Shown here piece after piece: positions 23,869-32,900 of a DNA stretch of 64,000 bases. Position 1 is the stretch's first letter. Each line of letters begins with the position of its first letter. Source of the stretch: Muribaculaceae bacterium Isolate-110 (HZI) (GTDB taxonomy: Bacteria > Bacteroidota > Bacteroidia > Bacteroidales > Muribaculaceae). Location: the NCBI GenBank assembly GCA_003762875.1, contig RIBL01000001.1:186001-250000 (forward strand). The letters are read 5' to 3'. Position numbers and translations under genes: made by a program. Under the pieces are notes generated by a model. The model was given only the letters and a program-made list of their open reading frames with translations, did no database searches and was not told the DNA's origin.

Positions 23869-23899
23869 CAAAGTTATAACATTCCCTCCAATTAGCCAA
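23869..23899 (-). promoter_or_regulatory. Promoter of lptD
   Basis: On the - strand TTG (23897-23899), a 20-nt spacer and TAACTTTG (23869-23876) fit the consensus. Transcription would begin about 12 nt before the TTG start codon, giving a very short leader and supporting that start. Confidence 0.75.
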
Positions 23900-24002
23900 C
23901 AACACGTGTAACATAGTCATAAAATAATTGTTAATGAGCACTTGTTTGAAGAAAAGGATTAAAAACTGAGCCGAAAAGGACGAATAATTATAGGTTTTTT
24001 CG

Positions 24003-24010
24003 TATTTTTG
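24003..24010 (+). promoter_or_regulatory. TAnnTTTG element upstream of the Lrp/AsnC gene
   Basis: TATTTTTG lies 74 nt upstream of the regulator's ATG. No good TTTG was seen 20 nt further upstream. The 234-bp gap it sits in (23850-24083) is divergent with the lptD promoter and A+T-rich. Confidence 0.5.
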
Positions 24011-24083
24011 CAGTGTTTTATGCTGGATTCAGTATAAAATTAGAAAAAATTAATCACTGTCACACCATCTCATAACAAAAGTT

Positions 24084-24554
24084 ATGCCGCGTCAACATTT
24101 TGATTCATTGGATATCAGAATCCTCGAAATGCTCTCCAACAACGCCCGAAAGCCATTTCTCGAGATCGCTCGAGAGACACACATCTCGGGTGCAGCCATC
24201 CATCAGCGCATCCAGAAGCTCACGGCTGCCGGGGTGATACTCGGATTCCGCACCGAGATAGACCCTGCCTCTGTCGGATATCAGACATGCGCATATATTG
24301 GTTTCATACTCAACGACTCGACCAAGTTCAATGAAGTCGTAGAGCGTCTTCGCGAGATTCCTGAAGTGGTCGACTGTCACTTCACCACAGGCACTTATGA
24401 CATTTTCGCGCGGATATATGCCCGCAACAACGCCCATCTGCTCGAAATAATCCATAAGAAACTGGGCCTTGGCCTTGGCCGCACCGAGACCTTGATTTCA
24501 TTCAAGGAAGTGTTCAAGCGTCCTGTGCCCATACATGCCGAAAACGTTGAATAA
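24084..24554 (+). CDS. Lrp/AsnC-family transcriptional regulator
   Basis: This 156-residue regulator has an N-terminal winged helix (LDIRILEMLSNNARKPFLEIARETHISGAAIHQRIQKL) and a C-terminal RAM ligand/oligomerisation domain (AYIGFILNDSTKFNEVVERL; VVDCHFTTGTYDIFARIYA). The wing sequence is typical of Lrp/AsnC. These proteins usually bind amino acids and act as feast/famine regulators. Targets cannot be told from the sequence; the glycine cleavage operon is a possible but unproven one. It overlaps mtaB by 20 bp, so both are probably one transcript. Confidence 0.93.
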   Translation: MPRQHFDSLDIRILEMLSNNARKPFLEIARETHISGAAIHQRIQKLTAAGVILGFRTEIDPASVGYQTCAYIGFILNDSTKFNEVVERLREIPEVVDCHFTTGTYDIFARIYARNNAHLLEIIHKKLGLGLGRTETLISFKEVFKRPVPIHAENVE

Positions 24555-25851
24555 CCCCACCGCATTATATCATACATTCGGCTGCAAGCTGAATTTTGCC
24601 GAGACCTCCACAGTGGCTTCACTGCTGGAGGCCGAGGGCATTATGCGTGTGGCCGAGGGCGAGGTGCCCGACTATATAGTGGTCAACACATGCAGCGTCA
24701 CCGAGATTGCCGACAAGAAATGCCGTCAGGCCATACGCTCGTTTGCACGCCGCTATCCTCATGCCAAAATTATTGTCACCGGCTGCTATGCCCAGCTTAA
24801 GCCTGAGGAGGCGGCTTCGCTTCCCGGAGTGGCTGTCGTGGCCGGTAATGACCGCAAGCTGCGCATCATCGACTATGTGAGAGGGTGTGAGTCATCCCGT
24901 GGTGTGGTTCACCATACGCCTACGGCCGATATACGCGAATTTTCTCCGTCATGTTCGCGCGGAGACCGCACTCGCTATTTCCTGAAAGTGCAGGACGGTT
25001 GTGACTATTACTGTTCATATTGCACCATACCGATGGCGCGCGGCCGCAGTCGCTCGGGTACTATCGACCAAATCGTGGCGCAGGCCGGTCGGGTAGCTGC
25101 CGAAGGTGGTCGTGAGATAGTGATAACAGGCGTGAATATCGGTGATTTCGGCAAATGCACCGGTGAGAATATCTTTGACCTGTGTCGCGAACTTGACACT
25201 ATTGAAGGCATCGAGCGTTACCGCATATCGTCGATTGAGCCCAATCTGCTCACCGACGACATTATCAATTTTGTGGCTTCGTCGCGACGTTTCATGCCTC
25301 ATTTCCATATCCCGCTGCAGAATGGCAGTGACGCAGTGTTGAGGCTGATGCGCCGGCGTTATGACACGGCTTTGTTTCGCCACAAGATAGAATGTATACG
25401 TTCGGCCATGCCCGATGCGTTTATCGGAGTCGACCTCATAGTAGGTGCGCGTGGCGAGAAAGAAGAGCTGTTTGAAGAGTCTCGTCGTTTTGTCGAGAGC
25501 CTTGACATCTCGCGTTTGCACGTATTTACTTATAGCGAACGGCCCGGCACGCGAGCCCTTGAGATAACACCTGTGATCAGCCAGGAAGAGAAGCATCGGC
25601 GCACCCGCATAATGCTTGACGTGTCGGAGCACAAACTGCTCGACTTCACCGGGCGATATATCTCTACGGTGCGTCCGGCCCTTATCGAACATCCCCGCAA
25701 GGATGGCTCGATGGCCGCGTTTACCGATAATTATCTGCGTGTCAATATCCTTAATCCCGACCCGTCGTTGGCCAATCAGGTGGTGCCCGTCCGCATCACC
25801 GGCATAAGTACAGATGATGTCGAAGAGTGTGAGGGTGTTATTGAAGTATAG
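24535..25851 (+). CDS. mtaB: tRNA t6A37 methylthiotransferase MtaB
   Basis: This 438-residue radical-SAM enzyme converts t6A37 to ms2t6A37 in ANN-decoding tRNAs. The N-terminal MTTase domain has three cysteines for an iron-sulfur cluster: FGCKLN, VNTCSVT and VTGCYAQ. The radical-SAM triad is Cys156-x3-Cys160-x2-Cys163 (GCDYYCSYC). A C-terminal TRAM domain follows. The length is normal. The ATG at 24535 lies within the end of the regulator gene. The stop codon sits within the word agtatagagtata, and the next gene starts six bases later. Confidence 0.94.
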   Translation: MPKTLNNPTALYHTFGCKLNFAETSTVASLLEAEGIMRVAEGEVPDYIVVNTCSVTEIADKKCRQAIRSFARRYPHAKIIVTGCYAQLKPEEAASLPGVAVVAGNDRKLRIIDYVRGCESSRGVVHHTPTADIREFSPSCSRGDRTRYFLKVQDGCDYYCSYCTIPMARGRSRSGTIDQIVAQAGRVAAEGGREIVITGVNIGDFGKCTGENIFDLCRELDTIEGIERYRISSIEPNLLTDDIINFVASSRRFMPHFHIPLQNGSDAVLRLMRRRYDTALFRHKIECIRSAMPDAFIGVDLIVGARGEKEELFEESRRFVESLDISRLHVFTYSERPGTRALEITPVISQEEKHRRTRIMLDVSEHKLLDFTGRYISTVRPALIEHPRKDGSMAAFTDNYLRVNILNPDPSLANQVVPVRITGISTDDVEECEGVIEV

Positions 25852-25856
25852 AGTAT

Positions 25857-26888
25857 ATGGTTCAGGCGTCATTACCAGACATTAATCGTGTGGCTGTGGT
25901 CATTCTCAACTGGAACGGCCGCAAGTTGCTTGCCGACTATCTCGGCTCGGTGGTCCGACACACCGATGCCTACGTGGCCGATGTGATTGTGGCCGATAAC
26001 GGATCGACCGATGACTCTGTGGAATATGTGCGCTGCCGGTTTCCCTCGGTCGAGATAATCGCTTTCAGTGAAAACCTCGGTTTTGCCGAGGGCTACAATC
26101 AGGTCATAGACATGATTGCCGCCCGATGTAAATATAAATATTGTGTGCTGCTCAACTCCGACGTCGAGGTCAAGGACGATTGGCTTACGCCGTTGTGGCG
26201 GTTTATGGAGTCACATCCCAAGGCCGGAGCCTGTCAGCCTGTGATACGTTCGGTGATTGAACCTGACAGGTTTGAGTATGCCGGTGCTGCCGGCGGATTT
26301 CTTGACCGTCACGGCTATCCCTATTGCCGCGGTCGCATATTTGATACCGTCGAGACCGATTGCGGGCAATATGACACCCTTATGCAGGTGTTCTGGGCCA
26401 GCGGGGCGGCACTGATGGTCGATATAGAAGTTTATCGCAGATGTGGTGGTCTCGACAAAGAGTTTTTCGCACATATGGAAGAGATAGACTTGTGTTGGCG
26501 CATACTTCTGAGCGGACGCGAGGTGTGGGCTGTACCTGATGCCCGTGTCTATCATCTCGGTGGAGGCTCATTGCCTGCATCCAATCCGCGCAAGACTTAT
26601 CTCAACTTTCGCAACAACCTCTTGATGTTGCATAAAAATCTGCCTGACTCATGTCGTCGCGGTCTCCTGTTTCGCCGTCGTCTGCTCGATACGGTCGCAT
26701 GGGCTAAATTTGTGCTGTCGGGTGACAGAGAGAATGCCTCGGCGATACTCCGTGCCCATCGTGATTTCAGACGTATGCGCAAAGCCTATACCTCACATCC
26801 CAAGCAAAATCTGCTTAATGTCGACACTAACATTCTCTTTGACTATTTCGTCCGCAACCGCCGCACTTACGCAGAATTGAAAAACTGA
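25857..26888 (+). CDS. Glycosyltransferase family 2
   Basis: This 343-residue cytosolic or membrane-associated glycosyltransferase has a GT-A fold. Its N-terminus reads VAVVILNWNGRKLLADYLGS. The conserved DNGSTDDS follows, and the metal-binding NSDVEV region lies near residue 101. Later motifs WASGAALMVD and EIDLCWR are typical of rhamnosyl- or galactosyltransferase-like GT2 proteins. The acceptor is unknown, probably a surface polysaccharide or lipid. The ATG at 25857 is six bases after the mtaB stop, so it is likely the third gene of that transcript. No further glycan genes adjoin. Confidence 0.92.
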   Translation: MVQASLPDINRVAVVILNWNGRKLLADYLGSVVRHTDAYVADVIVADNGSTDDSVEYVRCRFPSVEIIAFSENLGFAEGYNQVIDMIAARCKYKYCVLLNSDVEVKDDWLTPLWRFMESHPKAGACQPVIRSVIEPDRFEYAGAAGGFLDRHGYPYCRGRIFDTVETDCGQYDTLMQVFWASGAALMVDIEVYRRCGGLDKEFFAHMEEIDLCWRILLSGREVWAVPDARVYHLGGGSLPASNPRKTYLNFRNNLLMLHKNLPDSCRRGLLFRRRLLDTVAWAKFVLSGDRENASAILRAHRDFRRMRKAYTSHPKQNLLNVDTNILFDYFVRNRRTYAELKN

Positions 26889-27038
26889 TAACACTTATAC
26901 ACAAATAAGACGTTGTAAAAAATTAAGCTGCGTCTGTCCTGTTGTTGGTATGACATTATCGAGACGATCTATTGTTCTTACGGTTGTAAGCACATGCATG
27001 AATGGAAATGGTAGCAATTCAACGTATTAATAGTAGAA
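26889..27038 (+). other. Gap without recognised gene after the glycosyltransferase
   Basis: Nothing coding, no tRNA, and no clear hairpin were seen in this 150-bp stretch. It marks the change from G+C-rich genes to the A+T-rich patch that follows. Confidence 0.4.
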
Positions 27039-27460
27039 ATGAATTTAATCGATAAAATATACAGGCCATTTATTTTTGCTCGATACTCTCTTTTCTTAAA
27101 AAGCAATAAAAATGTAAAGAGTATATTTCCTATTGATGAAGAATACGGAATGCTATCTTTTTTAATATTTCAACGCCCCTGTGGAGTGAAGTTGCCATAG
27201 TATTATTGCTTTCAAACATTATAACTATTTCCTATAATGAACGACTCTTTTTGATTGGACTTCTTCTCGGTCTTAACTATGCAATATCCAGAATAATCAT
27301 ACGGCGGCTAAAAAAGAGAGATTATGTCAATCGAATTATTATAAAATTTGATTTATCAAATAATTCAAAATACAATAGTTTCTTGTTCTGTTTATTTCTG
27401 CTATTTGCGTATACTGTTACTCCAATCGCTCCTATTGTGCTATATTTCATCTTACAATGA
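27039..27460 (+). pseudogene. Frameshifted A+T-rich membrane-protein gene
   Basis: Two frames appear to be one broken gene. 27039-27200 encodes 53 residues (MNLIDKIYRPFIFARYSLF...) and stops at TAG. A second frame reading PLWSEVAIVLLLSNIITIS continues through two hydrophobic segments to the TAA... stop at 27460 (end VTPIAPIVLYFILQ). One lost T in the run at about 27175 (atatttcaacg) would join them into a protein of about 138 residues with two or three membrane segments. No family was recognised. Base composition is far more A+T-rich than all neighbours, pointing to horizontal origin. A shorter intact protein from a TTG at 27206 is the alternative. Confidence 0.55.
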
Positions 27461-27493
27461 AGAGTCTCTGTTCATAACCGTACTTCATAAAAA

Positions 27494-27529
27494 GCACCCC
27501 AAAAGTTAGACTAAAAACTTTTGGGGTGC
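27494..27529. terminator. 14-bp hairpin at the convergent junction before tamL; resembles an IS terminal repeat
   Basis: The arms gcaccccaaaagtt (27494-27507) and its complement (27516-27529) form a perfect 14-bp stem with an 8-nt loop, 41 bp past the tamL stop on the - strand. It can serve as a bidirectional terminator. The arm sequence also resembles terminal repeats of IS3/IS150-like elements in Bacteroidota (from memory), so it may be an insertion-sequence remnant. No transposase is present. Confidence 0.65.
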
Positions 27530-27569
27530 AGTGCATTTTGACACAGCCCCTTATCTGTGATGTCTATGT

Positions 27570-29870
27570 TTAGAACGGATATCCAATGGCGAGGTGGAAG
27601 GCGAGTGATTTGCGGAAAGATTCCATGTTGTAATATCCTCGTTTGCCGGTATCATAGGGGGCATGTATGCCTATGCCGAGGTCGGCACGGATTATGAGCA
27701 TGGAGATGTTAAACCGCAGTCCGGCACCTGTGCCGAGGGCGAGGTCGCGCAGGAATGTGGATGCGCGCAACTGTCCGCCAGGACGGCTCTTTTCGTTTTT
27801 GAGAGTCCAGACGTTGCCTGCGTCAAGGAATACGGCACCGTGGAGCGGACCGAGTATCGGGAACCGCAGTTCGGTATTGGCAAGGAATATGAATGTACCC
27901 GTCTGATCGAAATAGCCGTTGATTTGGTTGGCCGGAGCGCGATATGAACCCGGACCTATGGAGCGGACGGTAAAGGCTCGTACAGAGTTGGCTCCGCCGG
28001 CATAAAACTGTTCGCTGTAAGGTACCTGGCTTGAGTTGCCATAGGCATAGGCCGCGCCGGCTGCAACACGGTTGACAAGCCACATGTCGCCCGAGCCTAT
28101 GCGCCGGCCATAGACTATCTGGCCGTAGCCTTTGATAAACTGAGAGAATGGTGTGCCCAGCAGCTTCTTTTCTTTGTGCGCGCCACACAGTTCATACACC
28201 GACCAGAAGATATTGCCGGCCTGTTGCACCGAAGCCTGTATGTTGATGGTGTTGTCGCGGTTCATGGCCCGGTCATACACCATAGAATAAGACATCTGGG
28301 GTATGAATTGGTTCATGAAACTGAGAGCAATTGCCGGATTGGCTTGCATGATGGAGTCGAACACCTCGGTAGTGTTCTGTAGTTTGGTGTATGTGAGTTT
28401 GAAGAGAGTGAATGAGTTTGAAATGTAGCGTGACGAACGCCAGTCGTAGGATATACCTGTATTGAATTGTGACATTTTGAAATAGTGAGGGCGGTTGAGC
28501 ACATCTACACCGAGAGATATGCGTGTCCAGTTGATGTCACGGCGACTTCGCGGCACAAATTTCGGTGCGAGCAGACGCGGGAAAGCAAGTGTGGATTTCA
28601 GACCTGCCTCATAGGAGTTGAAGAGGCTGCTGCGTCCTGCGCCTGTCTGCCATTCATATGAGCCGGTGAGGGTGACCGATAGCTGTTCGCCGCCCCCGAA
28701 GATGTTGCGGTTGGTGAGTCCGAGCGAGAGCCCCGGGCCGAGATAGGAGTTGGACTTTGATGAGACATTTGCTTCGATCGAGGCTTCCCACGGGCGGTCG
28801 AAAGTACACTCAATAGCCACATTTAGCAGCCGACGGTCTCGGTGGACGGTGTCGGGCGTAACAATAATATTGATATTGTTGAATATGCCCATGCGTGACA
28901 GCCGTTGTTGCGTGAGATCCATCTGGCGCACCGAAAATGTGCGGCCGGGACGGAATGCTATGCATGACGGTATCAGTGACTTGCGCAGACGTGACGGTCT
29001 GAACTGTATGACGTCGCCTTTGGAGGTGTGTATGGTGTCGGGGGTGCCTCCGCCTTTATTGCGCATGACCACAGTGGTAATCTCTCCGGTCGAGAAGTGG
29101 TCGAGTGTCCATGGATGGACGTTGTCGGCAATAGTGAGGCGCATGGCTATACGCCCGGGTGTAATGGTCGAGTCGGCGAGATACTGGATGTATTCTGGTT
29201 TGAAGTAATAATATCCGCGGTTGCGCACGGCATTGGCTATCTGCACGCGCAATGATGACAGTGAGTCGGTCGAGTAGCGTGTGCCCGGCTTGAAGTAGGC
29301 CGAGTGGAGTGCTACCGAGTCGATGAGATGATAGAGGTGGGTAGAGTCGGGGAGCAACTGTATGGAGTCGATGAGATAGGGGGAGCCTGACTCGACGGTG
29401 TAAAGTATGGATGCCTTTTTCTTATTTTTTTTCTGGACGAGTTCGTAGGAAGAACGGCCAGCAAAGTAGCCGTTGTCATTGAGTATGCGGTCGAGCATGT
29501 GTGTACGCACTTCGGGGCGCACGTCGCTCACAAGCACCGGCTCTGACACAAGTTTCTCGTATATCCAGTGTTTGAATCCATGAGGCGGGTTGGGCCAGTT
29601 GTTGTAGACCCACAGGCCGATGGGGAAAGGTGTGCGGTAGGAGGCTGAGCCGAGCAACGGATTGTTGGGCTTGACCGACACAGCCTCGGTCAGAGTTGAC
29701 TTTACATCGGCGGGAAACGGGGTGTTGTCAGGCGTATTGATCTTGACTCCTTTTAGGCCTGTGTAGAGAATTTCGTCCTGAGGCAGACGACGGGTGGTGG
29801 AGCAGGATGTCGCAAGCATAAGTGCTAACGAGACCGCCGACAATATGTTGATATAGCTTCTGACAGACAT
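27570..29870 (-). CDS. tamL: TamL: BamA/TamA-superfamily outer-membrane lipoprotein
   Basis: This 766-residue protein has a lipoprotein signal (LALMLATSC, Cys23), then POTRA-like domains (GVKINTPDNTPF; SGSPYLIDSIQLLP; FSVRQMDLTQQRLSRMG). The C-terminal 16-stranded barrel of the BamA/TamA superfamily follows, ending IGYPF-like in HLAIGYPF. The VRAFTVRSIGPGSY segment corresponds to the barrel's conserved VRGF/Y motif. The lipidated TamA variant beside tamB is the arrangement known as TamL in Bacteroidota. TamA/TamB-type systems help assemble outer-membrane proteins or move lipids to the outer membrane. It lies 42 bp after tamB on the same strand, in the same operon. Identity as TamL is from domain order and neighbour. 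Confidence 0.88.
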   Translation of the reverse strand: MSVRSYINILSAVSLALMLATSCSTTRRLPQDEILYTGLKGVKINTPDNTPFPADVKSTLTEAVSVKPNNPLLGSASYRTPFPIGLWVYNNWPNPPHGFKHWIYEKLVSEPVLVSDVRPEVRTHMLDRILNDNGYFAGRSSYELVQKKNKKKASILYTVESGSPYLIDSIQLLPDSTHLYHLIDSVALHSAYFKPGTRYSTDSLSSLRVQIANAVRNRGYYYFKPEYIQYLADSTITPGRIAMRLTIADNVHPWTLDHFSTGEITTVVMRNKGGGTPDTIHTSKGDVIQFRPSRLRKSLIPSCIAFRPGRTFSVRQMDLTQQRLSRMGIFNNINIIVTPDTVHRDRRLLNVAIECTFDRPWEASIEANVSSKSNSYLGPGLSLGLTNRNIFGGGEQLSVTLTGSYEWQTGAGRSSLFNSYEAGLKSTLAFPRLLAPKFVPRSRRDINWTRISLGVDVLNRPHYFKMSQFNTGISYDWRSSRYISNSFTLFKLTYTKLQNTTEVFDSIMQANPAIALSFMNQFIPQMSYSMVYDRAMNRDNTINIQASVQQAGNIFWSVYELCGAHKEKKLLGTPFSQFIKGYGQIVYGRRIGSGDMWLVNRVAAGAAYAYGNSSQVPYSEQFYAGGANSVRAFTVRSIGPGSYRAPANQINGYFDQTGTFIFLANTELRFPILGPLHGAVFLDAGNVWTLKNEKSRPGGQLRASTFLRDLALGTGAGLRFNISMLIIRADLGIGIHAPYDTGKRGYYNMESFRKSLAFHLAIGYPF

Positions 29871-29912
29871 AACTAACTTTAATCTCTATACTTTCAACTC
29901 TATACTCTTATT
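29871..29912 (-). repeat. agtatagag word repeats between tamB and tamL
   Basis: Read on the - strand, this 42-bp junction contains gagtatagag then aagtatagag, followed by attaaag. The same word follows gmd and spans the mtaB stop. No inverted repeat is formed here, so it is not a terminator, consistent with tamB and tamL being co-transcribed. Confidence 0.5.
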
Positions 29913-32900
29913 TCAGTCTCTTCTGATGCCAAACAGTTCCCACAGGGTGTTGAGTTTTTTCTTGAGCACGAAACCGACACCAGTCTGCGTGATTTCACCC
30001 TCGAGAATGCTCTCGAAACCTGTGTGGCGGAACACTCTGACATACATCGAACCCGAGGCGTTGAGCATATATTCAAATGATATGTCATTGATGAGGTTCT
30101 GAGAGAAGTTTTCGTCCGAATCGGCATCGGTGGAATAGTTGCCGCCGACGACAATCTTGAACCGATCGTTAAACAGGCTCTTTGACACCCGATAGCTGTA
30201 GGAGGTGGCAGTCGAAGTGTTTCCCTCATAGGTGCGGTCATACTGGTCGATACCAAACGAGATGTCGACGCCGCGTATGTTGTTTGCGGCCCAGGTGTTG
30301 AGCTGAGAGGTAAGGAACGAGAATAGCGGATTGCCGCTCAGACTCGTGCCCTTGGTGTTGGCTCCTGTGTAGACGTTGTAGAGGAGCAGGTTCATGGCCT
30401 GGTTGGCCCGCTGTTCGGCCGACATAGATGTCAGTTCGTTCTGCACGGTGATGTCATCGTTGGTCGAGAGGTCAAAGGCCACGTTCATGTTGTCAAACGT
30501 GTTGGTTATGGAGAGCATCACGTCAAAGTTGACCACTCGGGAGTTTTGTCCGTCCTGTGTCACATTGGCGCGCACCACATCGACAGCCTGGATGTTGAGC
30601 ACGGGATTCATCATGTTGCCGTTAAATGCGATGTATGAGCCGTCTTTAAAGGCAAAGTTTTTCTCGCTCATCAGCGGCGGTGTGTAGCGTACAAATCCAC
30701 TGTTGATATTGACACGTCCTGTGAGGCGCGAGCCGTTGAGAGGCGACATAGAGAAGTCGAGATCGCCCGAGGGCATTATCTGCACACGGTTGTTGCCGTT
30801 TGACGACAGGTCGACATTTACAGTGGCTCCCTCGCGCAGATGCAGATCGGCATTGAGGTTGAGCGACATTGCGGTCGACGCGATAGAGTCGGCCGAGCGG
30901 GTCGAGGTGGTGTCGTTAAACTGTATGAAGTGTACCATGTCCTGGTCGGACTGTCCCGATATGGTCTGTTCGGCGTCGGGCATCACATAGGTGACGTTGG
31001 TGCCTTCGAGCAGCGAGATGTCGGCGTTGACATTGAGCCGCTGCATGTTGCCCTTGACTCCGGCGAAAAAGTCGAGAAACGCTTTGCCGTAAACGTCGGC
31101 TCCGCCTCGGGCGCGGTCTGACTTGACCACCTGGATGTTGCGTGCGGCCATGTCGAGGTCAAGACGCAGGTCGGTGAGATGGCGGGCATCCACGGTGCCG
31201 TTGAGCGACAGCGGATTGGCATTGCATGCGAGGATGTTGAAGTCCTTGAATGTTATGACGTTGCTGTCGACGGGTATCTTCTCGTCAGAGAATGTGAACG
31301 ATGTGCCGAGCATGGTCACTTTGACTGCTGTGGTGTCAAAGTTGATATATCCGTCAAATGTCGGGTTGGCCATGTCGCCGGTTATCTGCATAGAGCCGTT
31401 GAGCTGGCCCGACAGTGAAGCCATCTTGTCGGGGATAAACGGGTTGACGATATGCAACGGGAACTTAATCATGCGGAAATCGAGCAGAAACGGTGTCGCA
31501 AGCGTAGAGTCGTTGAGTACACCGCGGGCAGTGATGGTCGGGATGGAGTCGACCATGAGTGTAAGGTCGGCCATTAGCTTGCCGCCTGCCGAGTTGGCCA
31601 CGTTGACGTCAAGATTGAAATCGCCCACACGGTCGCGTCCGTAGTAAAGGTCGGCCAGCGAGATGGTGCCGTTGCCCGTAAGGGTTGGCTTTTCATATCG
31701 GAAGCTCAGGTCGGCCGAGACCTCGCCCTTTACAGGCGGGGCAAAAGGATTGATCGCAAGCCAGTCTTGCAGACATATGCGTGACACCTGCACTTTCAGG
31801 TCTTCCTGCTCGCCGTGGTATCGGTCGTGGTGATCGGCCGAATCGGCGTGTGCCGTATTGCCCTCGGGATGAGTGGTGAATATGCGCACGAAGCTCTTGT
31901 CACCGGTCAGTTCGAGATTGGCGTCAATATGCTGTGTGGCGAGATCGAGACTCAGGAAGTTGTCTTTGTTGAGAGACCAGGGCTTATAGGCGATTGTCGG
32001 AGAGAGGGGGACAAATCTTACGGTCACGATGCTGTCGGCTATGTCGGCATTGAGTCCGAGGTTGAAGCCTTTTTCGCCCTTGATATTTTCCTGCTTGAGA
32101 AATGCCGAGGCCCGTGTGTTGCCGGCAAAACCGTTGAGAGTAACATGGGCGAAGTTGTCAAATGTGCCCGGACGGTTGTTCATCGAGGCATTATATACGA
32201 GATATTCGCCGTGCTGCACGGCGTTGACACGTATTGTGTCGAGACGGGTCTTGTCGATTGACAATGTGTTGAGCAGAGCGTTGAATCGCAGCAGCGAGTC
32301 GTTTGACACCGAAGCCGATAGCTGTCCGATGTCAATGCCTGATGAGGCCAGATATTGTGCGGCAACATTGGAGCGGCCCATGTCGGCATGCAGGGCAAAT
32401 CTCGGTATGGCATTGCTGAGCACCGGGACATCGACACGCATGCTGTCCATCTGCGACTGTATGGCGGTCATGGCGGCAGGCATACCCGAGATGAATGACA
32501 TCAGCGGACCGGGAGTGGTGAGCAAGAGGTTGAGGTCGCCGTTTGTCAGTGAAGTGCGCGAGCCGTCGCTCTCGGAGCGGGAAGTCAGTGTGATGGGTGA
32601 GCCAGGCTCGATGGTTATGCCGGGAAGCTGCCATTTGAGCGAATTGATGTCGGCCTTGACATCCATGCCTTGTGTGGCTATATTGTAGAATCCAGATGAG
32701 GCTATCTGCATGTGTCCGCCGTTGAGCGAGTCGGAGAGATGCAGAGTCATAAGGTTGATGTCGCGCAGGTCGCCGCTGATGTCATAACGTATGCTGTCGC
32801 CTTGAAGCCAGGCGTTAAATCCGAGTGAAGCGTCGGCTCCGGGATTGTGGCTCACCAGTGTGCCTGACGCCTCGCCGGCATGAAGCGAGGTGTTGAGTGC

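Noticed and set aside
26889-27038. Possible tRNA or small RNA in the gap after the glycosyltransferase
   Set aside because: No cloverleaf, CCA end or T-loop sequence (GGTTCRA) could be found on either strand.
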